Positions 1 through 9,272 of a stretch of 34,387 nucleotides of DNA are shown piece after piece (the stretch's first letter is position 1; each line of letters starts with the position of its first letter). Below the pieces are notes generated by a model. It was not told the origin of the DNA. It worked only from the letters and a program-made list of their open reading frames with translations, and did no database searches. Source of the stretch: Methylophilaceae bacterium (GTDB taxonomy: Bacteria > Pseudomonadota > Gammaproteobacteria > Burkholderiales > Methylophilaceae); NCBI GenBank assembly GCA_006844635.1, contig SPJO01000150.1, positions 1 through 34,387 on the forward strand, written 5' to 3'. A program made the translations under genes and the position numbers.

Positions 1-177
1 GAGCGTATTTAGTTACGGTGAAACGCGGTAACCTCCATCTGCAGCAAGACCAAATAGGTTGGTAATGGCGTTGCTCGCGTTTGCCAACGGGTAGGTTGCT
101 TGAGTGTGTGAGTAATTGCACGCCTAGATGAATGACTGTCCGCCCTTGGGCGACAGAACCCGGCTTATCGGCTAGCT
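1..177 (+). ncRNA. rnpB: RNase P RNA, class A, 3' part (5' end outside the window)
   Basis: This is the catalytic RNA of RNase P, which trims tRNA 5' leaders. The segment carries family hallmarks: an AGCAAGACCAAATAGG-type block near 41-58, the GCCTAGATGAATGACTGTC block at about 122-140, and the 3' end CGACAGAACCCGGCTTATCG at 151-170. The 5' half is missing because the window starts inside the gene. The 3' end is estimated from the usual position a few bases after the CGGCTTATCGG element. A hairpin terminator follows directly. RNase P RNA just before mraZ is a common betaproteobacterial arrangement. Confidence 0.93.
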
Positions 178-184
178 TTTTTCT

Positions 185-213
185 CCCACCATTCTCCATT
201 TTTGGTGGGTTTT
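185..213 (+). terminator. Rho-independent terminator of rnpB
   Basis: Perfect 7-bp stem CCCACCA (185-191) and TGGTGGG (203-209), with an 11-nt loop, followed by TTTT (210-213). It lies just after the rnpB 3' end and isolates it from the dcw cluster. Confidence 0.8.
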
Positions 214-567
214 GACGTCAAAACAGCCCGGTTTTCGTCTTATTTGCCCGTTTTCGTCAGTCGAGAATCCTTCAAAAATTCCCATAACTGCAATTCAATG
301 ACATACAAAAGACTAGTGATATTTAACATTCACTACTATGTATAAGTCTATGATTATTAATGATTTTGTTTTTTTGCAAAAGTCGCACTAAGTCCTTGTC
401 TTATAACGAAAAAAGCTTGCTTTAGTCATTTTTTTGCTCTAAAGTGGTAAATAGTGTTTTTTTGTGTTGATTGGTGGTGAATTCCTAACAAATTACTAGG
501 GGTGTTAGGTGTTCATCAGCAATCACAAATATTTTAACAAGTAAAAACGACGGGTAGTGTAAATAAA
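214..567 (+). other. AT-rich intergenic leader upstream of mraZ
   Basis: About 350 bp with no credible ORF. It must contain the main dcw promoter, because rnpB is terminated just upstream. The best hexamer pair I can find is TTGCTT (417-422), 17 bp, TAAAGT (440-445), which is only a moderate sigma-70 match. I see no clear set of TGGGN direct repeats of the kind MraZ binds in E. coli. The exact promoter is not established. Confidence 0.5.
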
Positions 568-1017
568 GTGTATCAGTTCGAGGGAGCAAGCAACATCAAT
601 ATGGATGCCAAGGGTCGCGTAGCGATTCCTGCGAAGCATCGTGATGTGCTGTTGAATCAGTTCGGCGGCGACCTTGTGCTCACTTTGCACCAAGATGCTT
701 GTTTGATGTTGTATCCAAGAGTGGTATGGGAGCCGATTCGCGCTAAGTTAATGGCGTTGCCTGCTTTAGATAAACGTTCTGCGAAGTTGCAGAGACGTTT
801 GGTTGGGCATGCAGAAAGCATTAGTTTGGATAGTGCAGGTCGTATGTTGGTTTCACCATTGTTGCGTGAAATGGTTAATTTGGAAAAAGAAGTGGTCTTG
901 GTTGGTTTGGAAAGTCGCTTTGAGCTTTGGAGTAAGGAAGCTTGGATGAAGGAGTGTCAGGGCGATGATGATGGTGACATGGCAATGTCACCAGAATTGC
1001 AAGGGCTCACACTGTGA
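568..1017 (+). CDS. mraZ: MraZ, transcriptional regulator of the dcw cluster
   Basis: MraZ is a DNA-binding protein with two AbrB-like (SpoVT/MraZ) repeats that regulates the dcw operon it heads. The 149-residue product matches the family in length (E. coli 152). It shows both repeat signatures: NMDAKGRVAIPAKHR near residues 11-25 and SLDSAGRMLVSPLLR near 86-100. The start is GTG; an in-frame TAA at 535-537 with no ATG after it excludes a longer ATG-started form, and MYQFEGASN fits the family N-terminus. The ribosome binding site is weak (GGGTAG, 552-557). It is the first gene of the cluster and its stop overlaps the rsmH start region. Confidence 0.95.
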   Translation: MYQFEGASNINMDAKGRVAIPAKHRDVLLNQFGGDLVLTLHQDACLMLYPRVVWEPIRAKLMALPALDKRSAKLQRRLVGHAESISLDSAGRMLVSPLLREMVNLEKEVVLVGLESRFELWSKEAWMKECQGDDDGDMAMSPELQGLTL

Positions 1018-2000
1018 TGCAGGGCGCCAATTCAGCGCCCACCTCAGGATTAGTGTCGCCTTCAGCAGCGCAAGCTGCACATGTGACGGTTTTGTTGGAT
1101 GAGGCGGTGGATGCGTTGGCGATTAAGCCGGATGGCATTTACATCGATTGCACATTTGGTCGTGGTGGGCATAGTCAGAAAGTGTTGGAGCAGCTTGGTG
1201 TTGATGGGCGCTTGTATGCGATTGATCGTGATATGGCGGCTTATGCCACTGGGCAGGCAGTGAATGATGCGCGGTTTCATATCGAGCATTTACATTTCTC
1301 AGAATTAAATCAATTGGTAGAGAAACATCAATTACCTAAAGTCGACGGTATTTTGTTGGATTTGGGCATTTCATCACCACAGGTGGATGAAGGTGAACGT
1401 GGTTTTAGTTTTAGGTTGGATGGTCCGCTTGATATGCGTATGGATCAGACGCGTGGCAAAACAGCAGCAGAAGTGTTGGCTACGATTTCGGAAAAAAAAC
1501 TCAGAGAGGTAATAAAAGATTATGGCGAAGAACGGTTTGCTAAGCAGATTGCAGGGGCGATTATTAAGGAGCGCGCTGACGGGCGCACCATCACCACTAC
1601 AGGGGAGCTTGCCAAGATCGTGGCAAGTGCGGTCCACAAGGTCGAACCGGGGAAGAACCCTGCAACGCGCACCTTTCAGGCTCTACGGATTCTCGTCAAT
1701 CAGGAGCTTGAGGAGTTGTCGCTAGTTTTGCCAAGGTGTTTGGATTTGTTGGCAGAAGGCGGACGTTTGGTGGTGATTAGTTTTCATTCCTTGGAAGATC
1801 GTGTGGTCAAGCGCTTTATTCGGGCGGAGGCTGATCGTGATGATTTACCAGCGAACTTTCCTGTGAAGGCGGCTGATTTGCCGCAGGCAAGAATGTTGTC
1901 AATCGGCAAGGCAATTAAGCCTTCTTTGGGGGAGGTGGAAGCAAACCCACGCGCACGGAGTGCGGTGATGCGGGTGGCTGAGCGGACGGCGGTGGCATGA
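1014..2000 (+). CDS. rsmH: 16S rRNA m4C1402 N4-methyltransferase RsmH (MraW)
   Basis: This SAM-dependent enzyme methylates N4 of C1402 in 16S rRNA. The family opening HVTVLLDEAVDAL starts near residue 23. The SAM-binding stretch DCTFGRGGHS follows near 45-54. GILLDLGISSPQVD, ERGFSFRLDGPLDMRMD and VISFHSLEDRVVKRF are all present. At 328 residues it exceeds E. coli RsmH (313), owing to about 20 low-complexity N-terminal residues. The start may be GTG 1014 or ATG 1017; the second gives a TGATG overlap with the mraZ stop. AAGGG at 1001-1005 spaces slightly better to 1014. Both starts give nearly the same protein. Confidence 0.95.
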   Translation: MMQGANSAPTSGLVSPSAAQAAHVTVLLDEAVDALAIKPDGIYIDCTFGRGGHSQKVLEQLGVDGRLYAIDRDMAAYATGQAVNDARFHIEHLHFSELNQLVEKHQLPKVDGILLDLGISSPQVDEGERGFSFRLDGPLDMRMDQTRGKTAAEVLATISEKKLREVIKDYGEERFAKQIAGAIIKERADGRTITTTGELAKIVASAVHKVEPGKNPATRTFQALRILVNQELEELSLVLPRCLDLLAEGGRLVVISFHSLEDRVVKRFIRAEADRDDLPANFPVKAADLPQARMLSIGKAIKPSLGEVEANPRARSAVMRVAERTAVA

Positions 2001-2272
2001 CTCGGTTGAACCTCGGTTTGTTTTGCGGCTTGGTTGTCATTTGCTTGTTTGTGGTAGGTGCGCAGCATGAAGCGCGTAAGTTGCATTCTGAATATGAGGA
2101 GTTGCAGGCGCTGTCAATTAAGTACAAAACAGAATTTGAGCAGTTGCAATTGGAGCAAAGTACTTGGGCGATGCATTCACGCGTAGAAGAAATGGCGAGT
2201 GAGTCGTTGAAGATGGAAGTGCCTGGCCCTAAGCGGATTCAGGTCATTATTTTAGATGAGGTAGTGCAGTAA
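1997..2272 (+). CDS. ftsL: Cell division protein FtsL
   Basis: FtsL is a small bitopic inner-membrane protein that joins FtsB and FtsQ in the divisome and helps activate FtsWI. The 91-residue product has a very short cytoplasmic tail, one membrane helix (about residues 5-21, LGLFCGLVVICLFVV) and a periplasmic part rich in Glu, Leu and Gln that fits a coiled coil, from EARKLHSEYEELQ onward. Sequence identity within this family is low, so position between rsmH and ftsI is the strongest support. ATG overlaps the rsmH stop (ATGA), and its own TAA abuts the ftsI ATG. Confidence 0.9.
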   Translation: MTRLNLGLFCGLVVICLFVVGAQHEARKLHSEYEELQALSIKYKTEFEQLQLEQSTWAMHSRVEEMASESLKMEVPGPKRIQVIILDEVVQ

Positions 2273-4009
2273 ATGGTGTACGGCGCAGAACAGCGAACAC
2301 ATGAAATAAGCTTGTCTACAGGCCGTAGACGTGTGTTGCTTACTTGCGTGCTAATTATGTTTGGTTTGCTGGCGTTTCGTGGCGTATACCTACAAAGCAC
2401 TAACAAGGACTTTTATCAGGAAGAAGGAAACAACCGCTTTATTCGCACCTTAGATCTGCAGGCGGGTCGCGGCAAAATCAAAGACCGTAACGGTGAGATT
2501 CTTGCGGTGAATAGCCCAGTTAAAACAGTTTGGGCAAATCCGAAAGCGCTTGAGATTAATAAGAAGCAAAAGCGAGCATTAGCCAAAATTCTCAAGGTGA
2601 GCACCAAATCGTTGGATAAGAAGGTGTCGAACAAAAAGCGTGAGTTTGTTTATATTAAGCGCCGTATTTCGCCAGATTTGGCTAAGCAAGTAAAAGCCTT
2701 GGGCATTTCTGGTATTCATTTACGCAATGAGTTTAAGCGGTTTTACCCTGCAGGCGATGTGATTTCACATGTAGTTGGTTTTACTAATGTGGATGGTAAG
2801 GGTCAAGAGGGTATTGAGCTTATTCAAGATGATAAGTTGGCTGGTTTGTTAGGTAAGCGCCGCATTATTAAGGATAGAAAAGGCCATATCGTTGAAGAGC
2901 TTGAGGTGATTGCTGAGCCAAGAAATGGTCAGGATTTAATTTTAAGTATTGATCATCGTATTCAGTATTACGCTTTCCGCGAGTTGGCGAAAGCGGTGAC
3001 TAAGTTTAAGGCCAAGGCGGCTTCTGCTGTGGTGTTGGATGCGAAAACTGGTGAAGTGTTGGCAATGGTGAATTTACCTACTTACAATCCAAACAATCCA
3101 AAAAATATTAGAGGTAAAACCCGAAACCGAGCTATTACTGATATGTATGAGCCTGGTTCAACGATGAAGCCCATTGCGGCAGCAGCAGCGTTGGAGTTTG
3201 GCGGCTATTCGCCAAGTACAAGAATCGACACATCTCCTGGTTATATGAGTATTGGCCCTGCAACAATACATGATGCTCATCCGCATGACGTATTGACGTT
3301 AGCAGAAGTGGTGAAAAAGTCATCCAATGTCGGCTCAGCAAAAATAGCGCTGAGTTTGGAGAAAAAGAAGTTGTGGAATACGTTTAATGGCTTAGGTTTT
3401 GGTGCAAAAACGAAAGTTGGGTTCCCAGGTGAAGCGCGAGGCAAGGTGCGTGACTACACAACATGGCGTCCGATTGAGCAAGCCACCATGTCATATGGTC
3501 ACGGGATTAGTGTGACGCTGTTACAAATGGCGCGTGCTTATACGGTGTTTGCTAATGATGGAAAGTTGATGCCAGTTTCACTGATGAAGCGAGACAAGCA
3601 GCCAGAAGGACATCAAGTGTTTTCTCCCAAAGTGGCTAATGATGTCAAAGATATGTTGGAAATGGTTGTGCAGCCAGGTGGTACTGGCTTGAAAGCGCAA
3701 GTAGCCGGTTATCGTGTGGGCGGTAAAACGGGCACGGCGCATAAATTGGGTCCGCAAGGCTATGAAAAAGATAAGTATGTGGGTTCATTCGTTGGCTTGG
3801 CGCCAGCATCGAATCCGCGCTATATCATGGCAGTCGTGATTGATGAGCCAACACTGGGTGGATATTATGGCGGAACGGTGGCAGCGCCTGTGTTTAGTAC
3901 AGTAATGTCAGAGGTGTTGCGCTTAATGTCTGTGCCGCACGATGCACCGAATAATAATGTAGTCATCCCAACACTCCAAGCATTGGAAGATGTGAAGGAG
4001 GTGATTTGA
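2273..4009 (+). CDS. ftsI: Septal peptidoglycan transpeptidase FtsI (PBP3)
   Basis: FtsI is the class B penicillin-binding protein that cross-links septal peptidoglycan beside FtsW. It has a short cytoplasmic N-terminus, a membrane helix at about residues 20-40 (VLLTCVLIMFGLLAFRGVYL), a dimerisation/pedestal domain and a C-terminal transpeptidase. The three active-site motifs are intact: STMK with nucleophile Ser296, SSN at 350-352 and KTGT at 485-488. Its 578 residues match E. coli (588). ATG follows the ftsL TAA with no gap, and GAGG at 2258-2261 is a distant ribosome site, so coupling to ftsL is likely. The 3' end carries the murE ribosome site. Confidence 0.97.
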   Translation: MVYGAEQRTHEISLSTGRRRVLLTCVLIMFGLLAFRGVYLQSTNKDFYQEEGNNRFIRTLDLQAGRGKIKDRNGEILAVNSPVKTVWANPKALEINKKQKRALAKILKVSTKSLDKKVSNKKREFVYIKRRISPDLAKQVKALGISGIHLRNEFKRFYPAGDVISHVVGFTNVDGKGQEGIELIQDDKLAGLLGKRRIIKDRKGHIVEELEVIAEPRNGQDLILSIDHRIQYYAFRELAKAVTKFKAKAASAVVLDAKTGEVLAMVNLPTYNPNNPKNIRGKTRNRAITDMYEPGSTMKPIAAAAALEFGGYSPSTRIDTSPGYMSIGPATIHDAHPHDVLTLAEVVKKSSNVGSAKIALSLEKKKLWNTFNGLGFGAKTKVGFPGEARGKVRDYTTWRPIEQATMSYGHGISVTLLQMARAYTVFANDGKLMPVSLMKRDKQPEGHQVFSPKVANDVKDMLEMVVQPGGTGLKAQVAGYRVGGKTGTAHKLGPQGYEKDKYVGSFVGLAPASNPRYIMAVVIDEPTLGGYYGGTVAAPVFSTVMSEVLRLMSVPHDAPNNNVVIPTLQALEDVKEVI

Positions 4010-5442
4010 TGCGCTATACCATTCACAGCAAACCGAATGCAATCACAGCAGACAGCCGTCAAGTCAAGACAGGTGATTTGTTTCTTGCTTATCCAGGTGA
4101 CAGTGCGGATGGGCGGGATTACATTGCTGATGCAATTAAGCAGGGTGCGCAGTCTATCTTATGGGAGCCGAAAGGTTTTACTTGGGAGGATGCGTGGAAC
4201 GAAGTGGAAAACACACCTGTGTTGAATTTAAAGCAGCAGGTTGGAGAGATTGCAGGCCAGTTCTACGGTAACCCTAGTGATGATTTGTGGATGGTGGGAG
4301 TAACAGGCACCAATGGTAAAACATCTGTGACGCAGTGGTTGGCACAATGTTACAACCACATTAATACTAAAGCGGCAGTGATTGGTACGCTAGGGAACGG
4401 TCTTCCGGATGCCTTAGAGTCAACTGTGAATACAACGCCAGATGCGTTGTTACTGCAAAAAATGTTGGCTGAGTACTTGGCGCATGACGTAGAGACGGTC
4501 GCGATGGAGGTGTCCTCACATGGTATTGATCAGGGGCGCGTCAATGGCGTGGCTTTTGATGTGGCCGTGTTGACCAATTTGTCACGGGATCATTTAGATT
4601 ATCACGGCAGTTTAGAGAAGTATGCTGGCGTGAAAAAACGCTTATTTTTTAAAGAGTCATTAGAGCATGTTGTGCTCAATGCAGATGATGCTTTGGGCCA
4701 AGAACTCAAAATTGCTTTGCAGGATCAGGATGTCGATGTCTTGAATTATGGCATTGACCATGGCGATGTGCGCGCATCTAAAATCAGTTTTGAAGGTGGG
4801 CAAATCAGATTTTTTGTCACCAGTCCATATGGTCAGTCTGATGTTAGCGCGAATTTATTGGGCCGATTCAATGTATATAACGTGTTAGCTGTTTTGTCGA
4901 CATTATTGGTTTCACATGTCTCGTTAGCGGATGCTGTAGAAGCGATTGCACATATTCAGCCTTTAAGCGGACGCATGCAGAAGTTTGGCGGCAATCGATT
5001 GCCTTTAGTGGTGGTTGATTATGCACACACGCCTGATTCACTGAAGAATGCATTGCGATCATTGCGTGGTGAGGTGAAGCGTAAATTGATTTGTGTGTTT
5101 GGTTGTGGCGGAAATCGTGATCAAGGTAAACGCGCGATGATGGGCAAGGTGGCTAGCAAACTTGCAGACGCAGTCGTGGTGACGTCAGACAACCCACGGG
5201 ATGAACCTTCAGAAGAGATTATTCAGCAGGTCTTGGCTGGCGTTGATGGTGAGTATGCGGTTGAGGAAGATCGTGCGAAAGCCATTGCGATTGCGATCGC
5301 AAATGCAAACAAAAATGATGTGGTGCTCGTGGCTGGTAAGGGGCATGAAAACTATCAAGAAATAGCAGGTGAGCGACATTATTTTAGTGATGCCGAACAA
5401 GTAGAAAAAGCATTGAAGCATTATGAGGTGGCAGTCGCATGA
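4009..5442 (+). CDS. murE: UDP-MurNAc-L-Ala-D-Glu:meso-diaminopimelate ligase MurE
   Basis: MurE is a cytoplasmic ATP-dependent ligase that adds meso-diaminopimelate to UDP-MurNAc-L-Ala-D-Glu. The P-loop GTNGKT lies at residues 100-105. DNPR at 394-397 is the signature for meso-DAP rather than lysine. CAMEVSSHG-like (VAMEVSSHGIDQGRV) and VVDYAHTPDSL blocks are also present. The start is set at ATG 4009, not the in-frame TTG 4006: a full anti-SD match, AAGGAGGTGA (3995-4004), gives ideal spacing and the ATG overlaps the ftsI stop by one base. The product is 477 residues against 495 in E. coli; its N-terminus is shorter. Confidence 0.96.
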   Translation: MRYTIHSKPNAITADSRQVKTGDLFLAYPGDSADGRDYIADAIKQGAQSILWEPKGFTWEDAWNEVENTPVLNLKQQVGEIAGQFYGNPSDDLWMVGVTGTNGKTSVTQWLAQCYNHINTKAAVIGTLGNGLPDALESTVNTTPDALLLQKMLAEYLAHDVETVAMEVSSHGIDQGRVNGVAFDVAVLTNLSRDHLDYHGSLEKYAGVKKRLFFKESLEHVVLNADDALGQELKIALQDQDVDVLNYGIDHGDVRASKISFEGGQIRFFVTSPYGQSDVSANLLGRFNVYNVLAVLSTLLVSHVSLADAVEAIAHIQPLSGRMQKFGGNRLPLVVVDYAHTPDSLKNALRSLRGEVKRKLICVFGCGGNRDQGKRAMMGKVASKLADAVVVTSDNPRDEPSEEIIQQVLAGVDGEYAVEEDRAKAIAIAIANANKNDVVLVAGKGHENYQEIAGERHYFSDAEQVEKALKHYEVAVA

Positions 5443-6800
5443 TGATGTTATCGGAAATAGCGACAGCGTTAAATGCACCGATGCAAGGTCAGGATGTGAA
5501 TGTGTTGAGCGTCGGTAGTGATAGCCGCCATATAGAAGCCGATCAATTGTTCGTTGCCATTAAAGGTGAGCGGTTCGATGGTAATGGCTTTGCGGCTGAA
5601 GCCATTCAACAAGGTGCGGCAGCGGCATTGGTTTCTGATGCTGAGGTCGTGGCAAGTCCTTCTGTTTTGGTGACAGATACCAAACAGGCGCTAGGACAAT
5701 TAGCGCATTACTGGCGTCAAAAGTTTGACCTGCCAGTGGTGGCGATTACCGGCAGTAATGGCAAAACAACTGTGAAAGAAATGATTGCATCGATATTGCG
5801 TGTGGCTAAGGGACGTGTGTTAGCAACAAAAGGTAATTTAAATAACGATATCGGTATGCCACTGACGCTGCTGAATATTCGTGCTGAGCATCAGTATGCG
5901 GTGATTGAAATGGGCATGAATCATTTAGATGAAATTCGCTATTTGACTCATATTGCCTGCCCTCAAGTAGCTGTTGTGAATAATGCAGGCACGGCGCACA
6001 TCGGTGAGCTCGGTTCGAGAGAGGCGATTGCAGAAGCCAAAGGAGAAATCTTTGAGGGATTGGTTGAAGGTGGTGTTGCCGTGATCAATGCAGATGATCG
6101 CTTTGCAGCATATTGGCAATCGCTCAATGCAGATAAGCGGGTGATTACGTTTGGCTTGCAAGCGGATGCTGATGTGACGGCGGATTATCAAACGGACGGC
6201 GAGCAGACGCAATTGAATCTAAAAACACTGACAGGTGATGTGGCTGTGCATCTCAGTGTGCTCGGTGAACATAACGTGAGTAATGCATTGGCAGCCTGCG
6301 CAGTTGCAGTCGCACTGAATATATCAAATGCTGATATTGCAAAAGGCTTAACCCAATTTGCTGGCGTGCAAGGCCGTTTGCATGTGCTAGCAGGTGAGCA
6401 AGGGGCTGTTGTCATTGATGACACCTATAACGCTAACCCAGATTCGATGAAGGCAGCGATTGATGTGCTGACGAACCAGTCGGCAGCAGACACCATTTTC
6501 ATTATGGGGGATATGGCGGAAATGGGTGAAGGCGCGAATGGTTTGCATGCAGAGATTGGAGCTTATGCCAAAGAAAAAGGCGTTGCTCATTTCATGAGCT
6601 TGGGTGAAATGAGTGCGTCAGCCGCGAAAGCCTTTGGCGAAGAGGGCGTGCATTTTAATGATTTGCAGCAGTTGGTTGATGCCGTATTAACCCAACTGCA
6701 TGAGGGCGCTTATGTGCTGGTGAAAGGTTCACGGTTTATGCAGATGGAACGTGTGGTGCAAGCGATTACGCAAGGACAACAAACAGGGAGTGCACATTAA
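5439..6800 (+). CDS. murF: UDP-MurNAc-tripeptide:D-Ala-D-Ala ligase MurF
   Basis: MurF completes the cytoplasmic precursor by adding D-Ala-D-Ala to UDP-MurNAc-tripeptide. The 453 residues match E. coli (452). Visible landmarks are the N-terminal substrate domain with DSRHIEADQLFVAIKGERFDG, the ATP loop GSNGKT at 105-110, NLNNDIGMPLTLL, VIEMGMNHLDEI and the C-terminal VIDDTYNANPDSM block. ATG at 5439 overlaps the murE TGA (ATGA). Two more in-frame ATGs follow at once; GAGGTG (5425-5430) favours the first. Ddl, which makes its dipeptide substrate, is encoded further down the same cluster. Confidence 0.96.
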   Translation: MMMLSEIATALNAPMQGQDVNVLSVGSDSRHIEADQLFVAIKGERFDGNGFAAEAIQQGAAAALVSDAEVVASPSVLVTDTKQALGQLAHYWRQKFDLPVVAITGSNGKTTVKEMIASILRVAKGRVLATKGNLNNDIGMPLTLLNIRAEHQYAVIEMGMNHLDEIRYLTHIACPQVAVVNNAGTAHIGELGSREAIAEAKGEIFEGLVEGGVAVINADDRFAAYWQSLNADKRVITFGLQADADVTADYQTDGEQTQLNLKTLTGDVAVHLSVLGEHNVSNALAACAVAVALNISNADIAKGLTQFAGVQGRLHVLAGEQGAVVIDDTYNANPDSMKAAIDVLTNQSAADTIFIMGDMAEMGEGANGLHAEIGAYAKEKGVAHFMSLGEMSASAAKAFGEEGVHFNDLQQLVDAVLTQLHEGAYVLVKGSRFMQMERVVQAITQGQQTGSAH

Positions 6801-7903
6801 TGTTATTAGAACTCGCACAATATTTAGCCCAAGACATCAATGGATTTAATGTTTTTAATTACATTACGCTGCGTGCGGTGTTAGCAACGCTGACCGCGTT
6901 AGTGATTTCGTTCATGGTCGGGCCGAGCATGATTCGTAAATTGACCCAGTATAAAGTTGGACAATCAGTACGTGATGATGGCCCACAAACACACTTGATT
7001 AAAGCAGGTACGCCAACGATGGGCGGTGCTTTGATTCTGGTTGCTATTGCGTTGTCAACTTTACTGTGGGCAGATTTAAGTAATCGGTTTGTTTGGGTAG
7101 TGTTGGTCGCCACTTTAGGCTTTGGCGCGATTGGTTGGGTCGATGATTATCGCAAGGTGGTCTACAAAAACCCGAAAGGCTTATCAGCCAAGGCGAAGAT
7201 ATTTTGGCAAAGCTTTATTGGCCTTGGCGTAGGTGTTTTTCTGTACCAAACAGCTGCATCGCCAGTTGAGACAACGCTAATTTTTCCATTCTTCAAAAAT
7301 GCGGCTATCCCATTGGGCTTTGTCGGCTTTATTGTGCTGACATACATGGTGGTTGTGGGCAGTAGTAATGCCGTTAACTTGACTGATGGTTTGGATGGTT
7401 TGGCTATTTTGCCAACGGTGATGGTGGGGAGTGCCTTAGGTATTTTTTCCTATGTTGCTGGTCATGTGTACTTCTCTGAATATTTATCTGTGCCATATGT
7501 GGCTGGCTCTGGGGAGTTGATGGTGTTTTGCGCCGCCATGGCCGGCGCCGGTTTGGGTTTCTTGTGGTTTAACGCCTATCCAGCAGAAGTGTTCATGGGA
7601 GATGTAGGCGCGCTGGCTTTAGGTGGTGCGCTAGGTGTTGTTGCTGTGGTTGTTAGGCAAGAAATCGTGCTGTTTATTATGGGCGGCGTGTTTGTGGTTG
7701 AAACGTTCTCGGTCGCGATTCAAGTGCTGTATTTCAAATACACCAAATACAAAACTGGTACAGGTAGAAGGATTTTCTTGATGGCGCCATTACACCATCA
7801 CTACGAACAAAAAGGTTGGAAAGAAACACAAGTGGTTGTGCGCTTCTGGATCATCACCATGATGTTGGTGTTGGTTGGACTTTCCGCATTGAAAATTAGG
7901 TAG
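6800..7903 (+). CDS. mraY: Phospho-MurNAc-pentapeptide transferase MraY
   Basis: MraY is a polytopic inner-membrane enzyme that moves phospho-MurNAc-pentapeptide to undecaprenyl phosphate, making lipid I. The 367-residue protein is strongly hydrophobic, with about ten predicted helices. It has the family motifs GWVDDYRKVVYKNPKGL (catalytic Asp pair), NAVNLTDGLDGLA, FMGDVGALALGG and MAPLHHHYEQKGW. Length agrees with E. coli (360). The start codon shares one base with the murF stop (TAATG). A 13-bp gap to murD is one of the few true gaps in this part of the cluster. Confidence 0.97.
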   Translation: MLLELAQYLAQDINGFNVFNYITLRAVLATLTALVISFMVGPSMIRKLTQYKVGQSVRDDGPQTHLIKAGTPTMGGALILVAIALSTLLWADLSNRFVWVVLVATLGFGAIGWVDDYRKVVYKNPKGLSAKAKIFWQSFIGLGVGVFLYQTAASPVETTLIFPFFKNAAIPLGFVGFIVLTYMVVVGSSNAVNLTDGLDGLAILPTVMVGSALGIFSYVAGHVYFSEYLSVPYVAGSGELMVFCAAMAGAGLGFLWFNAYPAEVFMGDVGALALGGALGVVAVVVRQEIVLFIMGGVFVVETFSVAIQVLYFKYTKYKTGTGRRIFLMAPLHHHYEQKGWKETQVVVRFWIITMMLVLVGLSALKIR

Positions 7904-7916
7904 CAGATAAAGATAA

Positions 7917-9272
7917 ATGACAGTGTCACTGAACAATAAACGTGTATTAGTGCTGGGGCTTGGTGAAACAGGCCTATCAGCACTGCGCTGGTTGCATGCA
8001 CAGGGTGCAGACCTAAGTGTGGCTGATACACGTGATAACCCACCGAATGTGGATGTTGTGCGTAATGATATGCCGGCAGTGGACGTGTATTTAGGGCCGC
8101 TTGATGCAGCCGTGTTGAGCGCTGTTCAGTTGATTGTATTAAGCCCGGGTGTTGCTTTGTCAGAGCCAGCCATTCAGGCCGCGATTGAAGCGGGTGTTGC
8201 GGTGGTTGGCGACGTAGAGTTGTTTGCGAGATACCGCCCTAACCAAGCCAAAGTGGTTGCGATTACTGGCGCAAATGGTAAAACGACGGTGACAACCTTG
8301 GTAGGTGAGATGTGTAAAGCAGCTGGCTTGAACACGATCGTGGCGGGCAATATTGGATTGCCAGTATTGGATGCACTGGCGATGAAAACGCCGGATGTTT
8401 ATGTCTTGGAGTTATCTAGTTTTCAATTAGAAACGACAGAGAGCTTAGTGTCGGATGCTGCGACAGTATTGAACTTAACAGAAGACCATATGGATCGTTA
8501 TGCAGATTTAACGGCCTATGCAGCAGCAAAAGCGCATATCTTTTATCAGGCAAAATGTCAGGTGCTCAATCGTGATGATGCATGGAGCATGATTATGGAG
8601 CGTCCTAGCTTAGCCCTGCGGACCTTTGGTTTGGATCAAGATGCAAAAGAGTTTGGTGTTGAAGATGTTGATCAAAATATTTGGTTGTGTGAGGGCGAAC
8701 AACATTTAATTAATGTAGCTGACTTGCACATTAAGGGCGCGCACAATGCGGCGAATGCTTTAGCGGCATTGGCGCTTTGTCGGGCGATTGGTTTGGAGTA
8801 TGCCCCATTGCTGAATGCGCTTTATAACTTTAAAGGGTTGCCACATCGTGTGGAGTGGGTCGCGCAAATAGATGACGTTGATTACTTCGATGATTCTAAA
8901 GGAACGAATGTTGGTGCTACTTGTGCTGCATTATCAGGTTTGCCACAAAAAGTAGTGTTAATTGCTGGTGGTGATGGCAAAGGGCAAGACTTTGGTCCAC
9001 TGATGTCACCAGTACAGAATAATGCACGTGCAGTGGTGTTGATTGGGCAAGATGCAAAAACAATTGAAACAACGCTGTTAGAAACTGAAGTGCCGATGTA
9101 TCACGCTGCTGATATGCAAGAGGCCGTAGTGATTGCAAAACGCGTTGCACAAATAGGTGATGCGGTACTGCTATCGCCCGCTTGTGCGAGCTTAGATATG
9201 TATGCAAATTACATCCGTAGGGCAGAGGCGTTTGTCGATGCTGTTAAAGGGCTTGAGGAGGTGACATGTTAA
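7917..9272 (+). CDS. murD: UDP-MurNAc-L-alanine:D-glutamate ligase MurD
   Basis: MurD adds D-glutamate to UDP-MurNAc-L-Ala in the cytoplasm. It has an N-terminal Rossmann-type domain (KRVLVLGLGETGLSALRWL, residues 8-26), the Mur ligase ATP loop GANGKTT at 118-124, LELSSFQLETT, and a C-terminal VEWVAQIDDVDYFDDSKGTN-type block. The 451 residues compare with 438 in E. coli. ATG 7917 follows a 13-bp gap; the ribosome site is poor (AGATAAAG). The gene ends with a strong SD sequence for ftsW inside its last codons, and the two genes overlap by 7 bp. Confidence 0.96.
   Translation: MTVSLNNKRVLVLGLGETGLSALRWLHAQGADLSVADTRDNPPNVDVVRNDMPAVDVYLGPLDAAVLSAVQLIVLSPGVALSEPAIQAAIEAGVAVVGDVELFARYRPNQAKVVAITGANGKTTVTTLVGEMCKAAGLNTIVAGNIGLPVLDALAMKTPDVYVLELSSFQLETTESLVSDAATVLNLTEDHMDRYADLTAYAAAKAHIFYQAKCQVLNRDDAWSMIMERPSLALRTFGLDQDAKEFGVEDVDQNIWLCEGEQHLINVADLHIKGAHNAANALAALALCRAIGLEYAPLLNALYNFKGLPHRVEWVAQIDDVDYFDDSKGTNVGATCAALSGLPQKVVLIAGGDGKGQDFGPLMSPVQNNARAVVLIGQDAKTIETTLLETEVPMYHAADMQEAVVIAKRVAQIGDAVLLSPACASLDMYANYIRRAEAFVDAVKGLEEVTC

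Noticed and set aside
440..520. Possible MraZ-binding repeats (GGTGGTG, GGGGTG, AGGTG) upstream of mraZ
   Set aside because: They do not form evenly spaced TGGGN direct repeats as described for E. coli, so I do not call operator sites.
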